The notes under the pieces were generated by a model. It was not told the origin of the DNA. It saw nothing but the letters and a program-made list of their open reading frames with translations, and searched no databases. DNA of 17,256 nucleotides from Casp-actino8 sp041159745 (GTDB taxonomy: Bacteria; Actinomycetota; Acidimicrobiia; Acidimicrobiales; Ilumatobacteraceae). A program made the position numbers and the translations under genes. Shown piece after piece: positions 6,691 through 13,765 of the stretch (its first letter is position 1; each line of letters opens with the position of its first letter). The DNA lies in contig JBEAXP010000192.1 of the NCBI GenBank assembly GCA_041159745.1, positions 1-17,256 of the forward strand. Direction: 5' to 3'.

Positions 6691-7521
6691 TCAGGTGAGA
6701 ACGACGTTGTCGATCAGGCGCACTCCGCCCACCGTGGCGGCGATGAGGACGACCGCCGGTCCGCTGTCGTCGTTTCGGGGAGCCAGTGTGCCGGGGTCGA
6801 CCACGCTCGCGTAGTCGATGTCGATGTCGATCAGTTCGCCGACCACGATCGCCTCGATGTCGCGGCTGTTGCGCACGCCCGAGTGCCAGGCCTTCTCCGC
6901 GGCGACGAGGGATCGGGGAATGACCGAGGCCCGAGCTCGCGCTTCCGGGTCGAGGCGAACGTTTCGGCTCGACAGTGCGAGGCCGTCGTGGTCCCGGACG
7001 GTCGGTGCGACGTCGATGTCGACGGGGAGCCCGAGGTCGGCGGTGAGGCGCTTGACCACCGCGACCTGCTGGAAATCCTTGGCGCCGAAGACCGCGACGT
7101 CCGGTCGGATCACGGCGAAGAGCTTGGTCACCACGGTGGCGACGCCTTCGAAGTGACCCGGGCGATGACGACCCTCGAATGGTTCGGACACTCCATCGAC
7201 CGAGACGCGCGTCGCGAATCCGGCCGGATACATGTCGTGGACCGACGGCGCCCAGACGAGGTCGACGTTCGCCTCTCGGCAGATGTCGATGTCACGCGCG
7301 ACATCGGACGGATACTTCGCCAGGTCGGTCGCGTCGCCGAACTGCAGGGGATTCACGAAGATCGACACGACGACGCGCGCGCCGAGCGCGTGGGCTCGTT
7401 GCATGAGGCTCACGTGACCGGCGTGAAGGGCTCCCATGGTGGGAACCATCGCGACGGGTCCCGATGAGCGGAGCTGGTCGGAAGCGCGGACGGCGTCGAC
7501 CAGCGAGTGAACGACTCGCAC
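6691..7521 (-). CDS. panC: Pantothenate synthetase (pantoate--beta-alanine ligase)
   Basis: PanC joins pantoate and beta-alanine with ATP to give pantothenate, the last step of vitamin B5 synthesis. The protein has 276 residues, a normal length. The nucleotidyltransferase signature PTMGALHAGH lies at residues 27-36, and FVNPLQFG, FGAKDFQQ and SSRNVRL (the KMSKS-like loop) follow in order. The start is GTG 7521, only 4 nt after the panB stop, so the pair forms an operon with coupled translation. The longer open frame upstream overlaps panB and is a shadow. No panD (aspartate decarboxylase) is present here, so beta-alanine must come from elsewhere. Confidence 0.96.
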   Translation of the reverse strand: MRVVHSLVDAVRASDQLRSSGPVAMVPTMGALHAGHVSLMQRAHALGARVVVSIFVNPLQFGDATDLAKYPSDVARDIDICREANVDLVWAPSVHDMYPAGFATRVSVDGVSEPFEGRHRPGHFEGVATVVTKLFAVIRPDVAVFGAKDFQQVAVVKRLTADLGLPVDIDVAPTVRDHDGLALSSRNVRLDPEARARASVIPRSLVAAEKAWHSGVRNSRDIEAIVVGELIDIDIDYASVVDPGTLAPRNDDSGPAVVLIAATVGGVRLIDNVVLT

Positions 7522-7525
7522 GATG

Positions 7526-8341
7526 TCAGGTGAAGGAATGCGAGAGGTCGGGCCAGGAGCCGTCGCGCACCTCGTCGACGAACGCGCTGGTGGCGTCGAT
7601 GACGGCGGTGCGCAGGTCGGCGTACTTCTTGGCGAACCGGAACTCGGCTTCACAGAGGCCGAGGACGTCGTGCATCACGAGTACCTGGCCCGAACAGTGG
7701 GGGCCGGCACCGATGCCGATGGTGGGGATGCTCACCTTGTCGGTGATCTCGGCCGCCAAGTCGAGAGGGACTCCTTCGATGACCACGGCACATGCGCCTG
7801 ATTGCTCGACGGCGTGCGCATCCTCGAGCAGGCGCTCCCGTCCGCCCGGCTCGTATCCGGCCGTGCGACCCTGAACGCGGTGACCACCCATGCGGTGGTA
7901 ACTCTGCGGCGTGAGACCGATGTGCCCCACCACGGGGATGTCGGCAGCGGTGATGGCGGCGATGGCCGACGCGACCGTGACCCCACCTTCGAGTTTCACC
8001 GCTTCCGCACCTTCCTTCATGAGGCGAACGGAAGACTCGACGGCCTGCTGAGGGCTCGCCTGGTACGAGCCGAACGGCAGATCTCCGACGACGAGTGCTT
8101 TGGTGCGTGCCCGCGCCACACAACGAACGTGATACGCCATCTCGTCGAGGTCGACCGGGATGGTGTTGCGCTCGCCTTGAACGACCATGGCCAACGAGTC
8201 GCCCACGAGGATCATGTCGACGCCCGCGAGGTCGACCAGACGAGCGAACGTGTAGTCGTAGGCCGTGATCATGGAGATCCGACGGCCGGCTTCCCGCCAA
8301 GCAACGAGGTCGGGCACGGAGACTTTCTTGCGCTCGGTCAT
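7526..8341 (-). CDS. panB: 3-methyl-2-oxobutanoate hydroxymethyltransferase
   Basis: PanB transfers a hydroxymethyl group from 5,10-methylene-tetrahydrofolate to 2-oxoisovalerate, giving ketopantoate. The 271-residue protein shows the TIM-barrel active-site motifs: MITAYD (24-29), VGDSLAMVVQG with metal-binding D48, GDLPFGSYQ with D87, AVKLEGG with K116 and E118, and VIEGVP with the general-base glutamate. ATG 8341 is chosen because GAGG lies 6 nt upstream and the residues before it in the longer open frame (Pro/Gly-rich) are not conserved. First gene of the panB-panC pair. Confidence 0.97.
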   Translation of the reverse strand: MTERKKVSVPDLVAWREAGRRISMITAYDYTFARLVDLAGVDMILVGDSLAMVVQGERNTIPVDLDEMAYHVRCVARARTKALVVGDLPFGSYQASPQQAVESSVRLMKEGAEAVKLEGGVTVASAIAAITAADIPVVGHIGLTPQSYHRMGGHRVQGRTAGYEPGGRERLLEDAHAVEQSGACAVVIEGVPLDLAAEITDKVSIPTIGIGAGPHCSGQVLVMHDVLGLCEAEFRFAKKYADLRTAVIDATSAFVDEVRDGSWPDLSHSFT

Positions 8342-8357
8342 GGGGGCCTCGATGGGC

Positions 8358-8363
8358 AACCTA
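8358..8363 (-). promoter_or_regulatory. Candidate -10 element (TAGGTT) for panBC
   Basis: TAGGTT reads leftwards at 8363..8358. It would place the transcription start about 9-10 nt before the panB ATG, leaving a short leader that contains GAGG. No clear -35 is seen. Confidence 0.35.
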
Positions 8364-8388
8364 GCGACGGGTCCGGGGCGGCCCACTA

Positions 8389-8400
8389 CCGGAGGTCCGG
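8389..8400. promoter_or_regulatory. 12-bp inverted repeat CCGGA-GG-TCCGG between panB and the acyltransferase gene
   Basis: The arms CCGGA (8389-8393) and TCCGG (8396-8400) flank a GG centre. The right arm is part of GTCCGGGG (8395-8402), which repeats directly at 8371-8378. The elements lie at about -30 to -50 of the panBC promoter, an operator-like position. High local GC makes chance symmetry possible. Confidence 0.3.
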
Positions 8401-8413
8401 GGTCATGTGATTT

Positions 8414-8449
8414 CCGACTCAAGAATTCGGAGCCCGTCGTTAGAGTCGG
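8414..8449. promoter_or_regulatory. Inverted repeat CCGACTC / GAGTCGG spanning the acyltransferase promoter
   Basis: Exact 7-bp arms lie at 8414-8420 and 8443-8449 with 22 nt between them. The right arm overlaps the proposed -10 (8441-8446). The geometry would suit a dimeric regulator covering the promoter, or a hairpin if transcription starts upstream. Confidence 0.3.
8441..8446 (+). promoter_or_regulatory. Candidate -10 element (TAGAGT) of the leaderless acyltransferase gene
   Basis: TAGAGT is followed by 6 nt and then the GTG at 8453, so the expected transcript starts on the start codon. No Shine-Dalgarno sequence precedes this GTG, in agreement with a leaderless mRNA. Confidence 0.5.
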
Positions 8450-8452
8450 CTC

Positions 8453-9112
8453 GTGCCCGCCGCGCTCCCGCCGCGCCCGATGAGCCCCCTACGAGGCCGT
8501 CTCATCCGACTCCTGCACCCGGTCGTCCAGGCCGTCTGGGACCGCGTGGTCGAAGCCGGGGCGATCGGCCCCGACTCTCGCCGGGGTCGACTCTTCGGTG
8601 CGTTCGGGGCCGGGAGCGTGATCTGCTTCCCGGTCAACACGTTGTACAACGAGAACTACATACGGATCGGTCGCGACACCATGATCGGGCCTCAGTGCAC
8701 ATTGTCCGCCGGAATGATGCCCGGGCAGAAGTGCTTGACCGATCCGGTGGTGACGATCGGCGATCGCTGTTTGATCGGCAAGGGGTCGGGAATCGTCGGT
8801 CACTTCTCGATCGAGATCGGAGACGACGTGTGGACGGGGCACAACGTCTACATCACCGACCAGAACCATGGGTACGAAGACGTCGATCGTCCGATCTCGG
8901 TGCAGACGATGCCCGAAAAACCGGTGCGAATCGGCAAAGGCTCGTGGCTGGGTTATGGCACCGTCGTTCTTCCCGGCTCCGACATCGGAGAGCATGTGGT
9001 CATCGGAGCCAACAGTGTGGTCACCGGCGCGATTCCGTCGTTCTCCGTCGCCGTGGGATCGCCGGCACGAGTGGTCCGGCGCTTCGAGAACGGCGAGTGG
9101 AAGAGCGTCTAG
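8453..9112 (+). CDS. Hexapeptide-repeat (left-handed beta-helix) acyltransferase
   Basis: A 219-residue acyltransferase of the maltose/xenobiotic O-acetyltransferase type, which would transfer an acetyl or other acyl group from acyl-CoA to a hydroxyl of a sugar or small molecule. Hexapeptide turns run from about residue 70 to 205 (IRIGRDTMIG, VTIGDRCLIG, IEIGDDVWTG, VRIGKGSWLG, IGEHVVIGANSVV). The catalytic histidine is probably H139 in DQNHGYEDVDRPI. The C-terminal GSPARVVRR is the usual family ending. The N-terminal 50 residues are helical and Arg-rich without a signal peptide. The gene stands alone, divergent from panB. Glycan or cell-envelope precursor modification is likely, but the acceptor is unknown. 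Confidence 0.88.
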   Translation: MPAALPPRPMSPLRGRLIRLLHPVVQAVWDRVVEAGAIGPDSRRGRLFGAFGAGSVICFPVNTLYNENYIRIGRDTMIGPQCTLSAGMMPGQKCLTDPVVTIGDRCLIGKGSGIVGHFSIEIGDDVWTGHNVYITDQNHGYEDVDRPISVQTMPEKPVRIGKGSWLGYGTVVLPGSDIGEHVVIGANSVVTGAIPSFSVAVGSPARVVRRFENGEWKSV

Positions 9113-9633
9113 ACGGCGAGGTCGGCGGGAGCCGAGCAAGCCTTCATCCGATTGGCGACGGTGAAGTCGTTGATGTACTCGGAGATGGGGGACCCGTCGA
9201 TCACCGACTCGGGGAACGGTGGATTGTCTCCGCTCCGAAGCACCTCGGTGTAATCGCGACGATCGTTCATGAGAGTTCGGTAGTAGCCGATCCACGTTTC
9301 GACGAGACGTCGATCGTCGCCCACTGTCGGAGCCGACGACTCGAGTTCGTCGAGCATCCTCTCGATGATCTCAGTGGCACGATCGATGAGGTCGGCCCGT
9401 TCCGAGAGCGCCCCCGGACCGACATCCTCGATGCGGCGGGTGTCGGCCAGCTCGTTGCGGCGGATGTTCGCCGTCTCGCACGCGATCTGGGCGCGTTCGG
9501 TCCACGCGGTGTCGGCCACTTTCGCCACCGACTGCTTCGGAGGGAAGAAGAGCGCCCACACCCAGAAGACCGCGATGGCGAGGCTGATGAAGCCCAATAC
9601 GACGCGGACGGATGTCCGGCGGGTGGCGCTCAC
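9109..9633 (-). CDS. Small membrane-anchored protein of unknown function
   Basis: I do not recognise this 174-residue protein. One transmembrane helix spans about residues 10-28 (VLGFISLAIAVFWVWALFF) after a short basic N-terminus, followed by a mostly helical, acidic domain with two cysteines (C in IACETANIRRNEL and C in MKACSAP). This suggests a single-pass protein with an extracytoplasmic domain. The start GTG 9633 overlaps the DoxX stop in a GTGA arrangement, so the two are translationally coupled and probably work together. Its TAG stop shares a CTAG with the stop of the convergent acyltransferase. Confidence 0.75.
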   Translation of the reverse strand: MSATRRTSVRVVLGFISLAIAVFWVWALFFPPKQSVAKVADTAWTERAQIACETANIRRNELADTRRIEDVGPGALSERADLIDRATEIIERMLDELESSAPTVGDDRRLVETWIGYYRTLMNDRRDYTEVLRSGDNPPFPESVIDGSPISEYINDFTVANRMKACSAPADLAV

Positions 9634-10157
9634 GACTTGGGCCGGTAGGCCACGGCGAGAAGGAGACCGGCGCTGGCGAGGCCCACCGCTGATGCGATCA
9701 CCGCGCCGCTCCATCCATCGAAGTGGAGTTCGAGTGCGTGATCGACCGACAGGCGACCGGGACCGACGACTCCGATCGACCAAGCCATGATCGCGATCGT
9801 CGCGCAGTATTCCCAGCCTTGATTCGGCAGGAAGACGAAGAATCCGACCTTGGCGTGGGCGACCGCGATGGCCACGAGCATGATTCCGATGACGCCGGCC
9901 GCCGACAGTGGCGACACGAGGCCGATGGCCAGGCCGACTCCCGCGCAGATCTCCGTCGCCGCGGCCAGTCGCGCCTGCACCTTCGGCCACTTCATGCCGA
10001 TCGATCCGAACCAGGCTGCTGTTCCCGAAAGACCGCCGCCTCCGAAGATCTTGTTGTAGCCGTGGTAGGCCAAGAATCCTCCGATGCACACGCGGATGAC
10101 GAGGAGACCGACGTCGATCTGGTCGGGTCCGGCCACGGCGGTGCCGAGAGAACTCAT
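9630..10157 (-). CDS. DoxX-family membrane protein
   Basis: A 175-residue, four-helix membrane protein of the DoxX/quinol-oxidase-subunit-like family. The first helix carries the family pattern RVCIGGFLAYHGYNKIFGGGG. Three further hydrophobic segments follow (ICAGVGLAIGLVSPLSAAG, IMLVAIAVAHAKVGFF, VIASAVGLASAGLLLAV). DoxX relatives are linked to redox or thiol homeostasis, but the biochemical role is poorly defined. ATG 10157 is preferred: a TAGTGT -10 hexamer ends 7 nt upstream. In-frame GTGs at 10160 and 10166 would otherwise serve. It is the first gene of a two-gene unit with the small anchored protein. Confidence 0.85.
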   Translation of the reverse strand: MSSLGTAVAGPDQIDVGLLVIRVCIGGFLAYHGYNKIFGGGGLSGTAAWFGSIGMKWPKVQARLAAATEICAGVGLAIGLVSPLSAAGVIGIMLVAIAVAHAKVGFFVFLPNQGWEYCATIAIMAWSIGVVGPGRLSVDHALELHFDGWSGAVIASAVGLASAGLLLAVAYRPKS

Positions 10158-10164
10158 CACCCCC

Positions 10165-10170
10165 ACACTA
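10165..10170 (-). promoter_or_regulatory. Candidate -10 element (TAGTGT) of the leaderless DoxX gene
   Basis: TAGTGT reads leftwards at 10170..10165, with 7 nt to the ATG at 10157. It decides the start among three closely spaced candidates. Confidence 0.45.
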
Positions 10171-10197
10171 GTAGTTGGCCCGCCATTCGAGCCCGAC

Positions 10198-10206
10198 TGC
10201 TACAAA
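10198..10206 (+). promoter_or_regulatory. Candidate extended -10 element (TGC-TACAAA) of the ABC exporter operon
   Basis: TGCTACAAA carries the TGn extension and a TACAAA hexamer (10201-10206), followed by 6 nt and the GTG at 10213. The last base departs from TANNNT. It is the only promoter-like sequence seen for the long rightward gene run. Confidence 0.4.
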
Positions 10207-10212
10207 TGAAAC

Positions 10213-11925
10213 GTGGTGGGCGAATCGCGTTTTCGCAGAAGGGTGAAGCTCGTCACGTCGTTGGTGTCGTACAGGCGAGCCGACTTCGGCGTCGCCGTCG
10301 TCGGGGCGACGGTCTTCGCCTTCGGCACCGTGGCGTCGTCGTGGGTTCTCCGCTGGGTCATCGACAACGTCATCGTCGAGCGATTCGAATCCGGATCCGT
10401 CGACGCATCGGCCACGGCCGCCGGAATCGCCGTCTTCGTCCTCGTCGCCATCGTTCGCGCGGCTGGTGTCATCGTCCGGCGCACCTGGGCCGGTAAGGCG
10501 CAGTGGGGAATCGCCGAGGACTTGTCGGGAGAAGCGATCGATGCGGTGGTTCGACAGCCGGTGCCGTGGCATCGTCGCCAGAGCACGGGCGACTTGATGA
10601 CCCGGGTGGGAGTCGACGTCGAGGCGGCGGTTCAGGTCGTCGCGCCGCTGCCGTTCTCCACGGGTGTGGTCCTCATGCTGGTGATCGCTTCGGGCGGTCT
10701 GATCGCCGCCGATCCACTCCTGGGTGTGCTCGCCACGTTGGTGTTCCCGCTCATCATGTCGCTCAACCTCGTGTACCAGAAGCGCGCCGACCGTTGGTAC
10801 GACCTGGCTCAGGCCGAGTTGGCGACGTTGTCGTCGGCGGCGCACGAGAGCTTCGAGGCCGTCACGGTGGTGAAGGCTTTCGGCGCCGAGGCCCGAGAGG
10901 CCAGTCGATTGTCGGACATCGCGTTTCGTGTGCGCTCGGCCCGAGTGCAGGCCATCAAGGTGAGGTCGCTCTTCGAAACCTTGCTCGACGTCGTTCCGAA
11001 CGCCGCCAGTGTTCTGATCGTCCTGTTGGGTTCGTACCGTGTCGCCGATGGCGCGATGACGGTCGGCGATCTCGCATCTTTCATCTACATCTTCGCTCTG
11101 CTCGTGTTTCCCCTCAGGATCATCGGGTACGCGTTCAGCGAGATGCCGCGATCCCAAGCCGGTTTCGACCGAGTGAAACAGTTGGTGGCGGAGCCAGTCG
11201 AGTCCGACCCCCGCTCACGATTGCGACTCGAACCGGGGGACGTCGTTCTGACGGACGTTTCCGTCGAACAAGGCGATGGCCGCGAGGTCCTGTCCGATCT
11301 CACGTGTCGTTTTCCCTCGGGAGCCCTGACCGCTGTGGTCGGTCCGACCGGATCGGGCAAGACGACTCTCCTCCATGCCCTGGCGGGGCTGCTGGCGCCG
11401 AGCCGGGGCTCGATCGCCGGACCACTCGCCGACTCGGCGCTCGTGTTCCAGGAGCCATTCCTCATGAGCGGCTCGATCCGAGAGAACATCACTCTCGGTC
11501 GGTCGATGGGCGACGACGTTCTGCGTCGGGCTCTCGAGATCGCCCAAGCGCACTTCGTCTTCGATCTTCCGGGAGGTCCGGACGCGCCGGTGGGGGAACG
11601 CGGAGTCGGATTGTCCGGAGGCCAACGTCAGAGAATCGCCCTGGCTCGGGCGATCGCCTGCTCGCCGCGAGTCCTCCTGCTCGACGACACCACCAGCGCT
11701 CTCGATCCCTCGACCGAGGCCGCCGTTCTGGACGGTCTGCGCCGTTCTCTCGTCGACACGACGGTGATCGCCGTGTCGTCGCGTCCGAGTCTCGTCGCCA
11801 ATGCGGACTGGGTGATCTTCATCGACGGAGGGCGCATCGTCGACCGAGGCCGTCACGAGGAAATCGCCGGTCGTACCGAGGCCTACTCGCAGTTGATGAG
11901 CACGTACGAGAGCGACCGATCGTGA
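10213..11925 (+). CDS. ABC exporter half-transporter with degenerate catalytic site (TMD-NBD)
   Basis: A 570-residue half-transporter with an N-terminal six-helix membrane domain (about residues 15-300) and a C-terminal ATPase. Motifs are the Walker A GPTGSGKTT (377-385), Q-loop FQEPFLMSGSI, signature LSGGQ (467-471) and Walker B LLLDD (488-492). The catalytic glutamate is replaced by D492 and the switch histidine by S523 (AVSSRPS). Loss of both is the hallmark of the non-hydrolysing half of heterodimeric exporters, while its intact LSGGQ would complete the partner's active site. The next gene overlaps by 4 nt and encodes that partner. Start is GTG 10213, 6 nt after the proposed -10; GTG 10216 is also possible. 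Exported substrate unknown (lipid, peptide or drug). Confidence 0.92.
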   Translation: MVGESRFRRRVKLVTSLVSYRRADFGVAVVGATVFAFGTVASSWVLRWVIDNVIVERFESGSVDASATAAGIAVFVLVAIVRAAGVIVRRTWAGKAQWGIAEDLSGEAIDAVVRQPVPWHRRQSTGDLMTRVGVDVEAAVQVVAPLPFSTGVVLMLVIASGGLIAADPLLGVLATLVFPLIMSLNLVYQKRADRWYDLAQAELATLSSAAHESFEAVTVVKAFGAEAREASRLSDIAFRVRSARVQAIKVRSLFETLLDVVPNAASVLIVLLGSYRVADGAMTVGDLASFIYIFALLVFPLRIIGYAFSEMPRSQAGFDRVKQLVAEPVESDPRSRLRLEPGDVVLTDVSVEQGDGREVLSDLTCRFPSGALTAVVGPTGSGKTTLLHALAGLLAPSRGSIAGPLADSALVFQEPFLMSGSIRENITLGRSMGDDVLRRALEIAQAHFVFDLPGGPDAPVGERGVGLSGGQRQRIALARAIACSPRVLLLDDTTSALDPSTEAAVLDGLRRSLVDTTVIAVSSRPSLVANADWVIFIDGGRIVDRGRHEEIAGRTEAYSQLMSTYESDRS

Positions 11926-13736
11926 GCGACGCCGAGATCGCTCGCGGGCCGGTGGCCACGATCGGAGCCGGTGTCCGGGCCGCCCCGGCTCTGAAGTCGG
12001 GTCTGGCGTTGACACTCGTCCTCGCGCTGGTCGGTTCGGCCGGTCGCGTCGTCGGTCCGATCGTCGTGCAACAAGCCATCGATCGTGGGATGGATATCGA
12101 GGGCGGGCTGACCGTCGACACCGGATTCATCACTCGATTGTGCTCCATCGGATTGGCTTGTCTGATCGTGACGGGTCTCGCGCAACGCGCAGCGGTCAGG
12201 CGACTCGGGCATCGCAGCGAAGAGGCTCTGTTCGGGCTGCGCTCACGACTCTTCGAACACGTGCACCGTCTGAGTCTCGAGGATCACAACGACGAGCGTC
12301 GAGGAGCCCTGGTCGCCCGGGTGACGTCAGATGTGGAGACTTTGTCCCAGTTCTTCTCGTGGGGCGGCTTCGCGTTCATCTTGAACGGAGCTCTCACGAT
12401 CGTCGTGTCGGCGGTGATGTTGTCCTACGACTGGATTCTCGCCATAACCGCCATCGTCGTGTCGGCGCCGCTGTATTTCGTGCTGCGCCGCGTTCAACGG
12501 CGACTCGTGGCCGCCTACGACGCCGTGCGGGCCGCCAATGGACGAGTCCTCGGTACCGCCGGCGAGATCATCAACGGGGCCGAGACCTTGATTGCCTACC
12601 GGTGTGGCCCCGAGTTCGCGGGGCGCGTCGCCGAAGCGACCGCCGAGCGACGCCGCGCTCAGACTCGAGCGTCGCTGATCGGGGCCTTCTTGTTCCCTAG
12701 TGGTGAGGTCTTCGGCACCTTGGCGATCTCGGCGGTGATCGTCGTCGGCGTATGGCGAGGCGACGCGGGCGGACTCACCGCGGGAGCGTTGGTCGGATTC
12801 GTGTTCCTGACGTACCGACTTCTCGAGCCCATCGCCGAGTTGACCGAAGTTCTCGATCAGACGCAGACCGCGATCGCCGGGTTGCGACGTGTTCTGGGCA
12901 TCCTGGCCATACCGGTCGGTCCACTTCCGCCTTCGGACCCGATTCCTCTTCCACGTGGTCCCGTCGACATCGTCGTCGACGATGTGAGTTTCCGCTACCG
13001 ACCCCGAGGCGACGAGGTGGAGGAGGCTCCGGCTTTGCGGAACGTTTCCCTGGCGATCGAACCCGGCACACGAGTGGCCATCGTCGGTGAGACAGGTTCG
13101 GGGAAGACCACTCTGGGGCGGCTTCTGGCCCGCTTCTCCGACCCGACGGTCGGTGAGATCCGCATCGGCGGTGTGCCGTTGCGTCGGATCGACAACGACG
13201 AACTTCGTCGCTCGATCGTCGTCGTGCCCCAGGAGCCCTTCCTCTTCGACGACTCGATCGCCGGCAATCTTCGCTTCGCCCGACCTGGAGTCTCCATCGA
13301 CGACGTGAACGCCTGCATCGATTCTCTCGGACTCGGCGACTGGGTGGCGGGTCTGGCCGACGGTCTCGACACCCAAGTGGGCAATCGCGGCTCGTCGCTC
13401 TCGGCGGGCGAAAGGCAGTTGGTGGCGCTCATCCGTGCGGCCATCGTCGATCCGCCGGTCCTCGTTCTCGACGAGGCGACATCCTCGGTCGACCCGGGCA
13501 CCGAGGTGAGCATCGCTCGCGCCCTCGACATGCTCAGCAAGAACCGGACCACCATTTCGATCGCGCACCGTCTGTCCACGGCCGCCCGCGCCGATCGGGT
13601 GGTGGTGCTGGCCGATGGTCGACTCGTTCAGGACGGTCCTCACGAGCGTCTCGTCCTCGAACCGGGACCGTACGGTCGGATGTACGCCGATTGGATCGAA
13701 TCCACATCGGTCACCGATGGTGACGATCGTGGATGA
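11922..13736 (+). CDS. ABC exporter half-transporter with canonical catalytic site (TMD-NBD)
   Basis: The 604-residue partner of the preceding half-transporter, with six membrane helices (about 20-320) and a C-terminal ATPase. Walker A GETGSGKTT (389-397), Q-loop QEPFLFDDSI, Walker B VLVLDE with catalytic E518, and switch H549 in IAHRLST are intact. The signature reads LSAGE (493-497) rather than LSGGQ. A good Walker A/B here with an altered signature complements the partner's opposite pattern, so one canonical and one degenerate ATP site would form in the heterodimer. GTG 11922 overlaps the upstream TGA (GTGA). No Shine-Dalgarno sequence is seen, so translation is probably coupled. Confidence 0.93.
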   Translation: MSDAEIARGPVATIGAGVRAAPALKSGLALTLVLALVGSAGRVVGPIVVQQAIDRGMDIEGGLTVDTGFITRLCSIGLACLIVTGLAQRAAVRRLGHRSEEALFGLRSRLFEHVHRLSLEDHNDERRGALVARVTSDVETLSQFFSWGGFAFILNGALTIVVSAVMLSYDWILAITAIVVSAPLYFVLRRVQRRLVAAYDAVRAANGRVLGTAGEIINGAETLIAYRCGPEFAGRVAEATAERRRAQTRASLIGAFLFPSGEVFGTLAISAVIVVGVWRGDAGGLTAGALVGFVFLTYRLLEPIAELTEVLDQTQTAIAGLRRVLGILAIPVGPLPPSDPIPLPRGPVDIVVDDVSFRYRPRGDEVEEAPALRNVSLAIEPGTRVAIVGETGSGKTTLGRLLARFSDPTVGEIRIGGVPLRRIDNDELRRSIVVVPQEPFLFDDSIAGNLRFARPGVSIDDVNACIDSLGLGDWVAGLADGLDTQVGNRGSSLSAGERQLVALIRAAIVDPPVLVLDEATSSVDPGTEVSIARALDMLSKNRTTISIAHRLSTAARADRVVVLADGRLVQDGPHERLVLEPGPYGRMYADWIESTSVTDGDDRG

Positions 13737-13752
13737 CGGCGACATGAATTCG

Positions 13753-13758
13753 AAGGAG
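13753..13758 (+). promoter_or_regulatory. Strong ribosome binding site of the histidine phosphatase gene
   Basis: AAGGAG lies 7 nt before the ATG at 13766, within the 29-nt gap after the ABC exporter. It fixes the start, and it contrasts with the coupled, site-less starts around it. Confidence 0.7.
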
Positions 13759-13765
13759 ATCTGAC

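Noticed and set aside
5060..6814. 584-residue plus-strand frame
   Set aside because: It runs antisense through the FAD oxidoreductase and across its gene boundaries. Composition is that of a shadow frame.
10503..11921. N-terminal 470 residues of a 1077-residue plus-strand frame suggesting an ABC fusion protein
   Set aside because: This part is an out-of-frame reading of the first ABC half-transporter. The real second gene starts at GTG 11922.
13744..13764. Six-codon open frame (M-N-S-K-E-I-stop) before the histidine phosphatase
   Set aside because: It is formed by the ribosome binding site region itself and has no ribosome site of its own. Chance is the simplest explanation.
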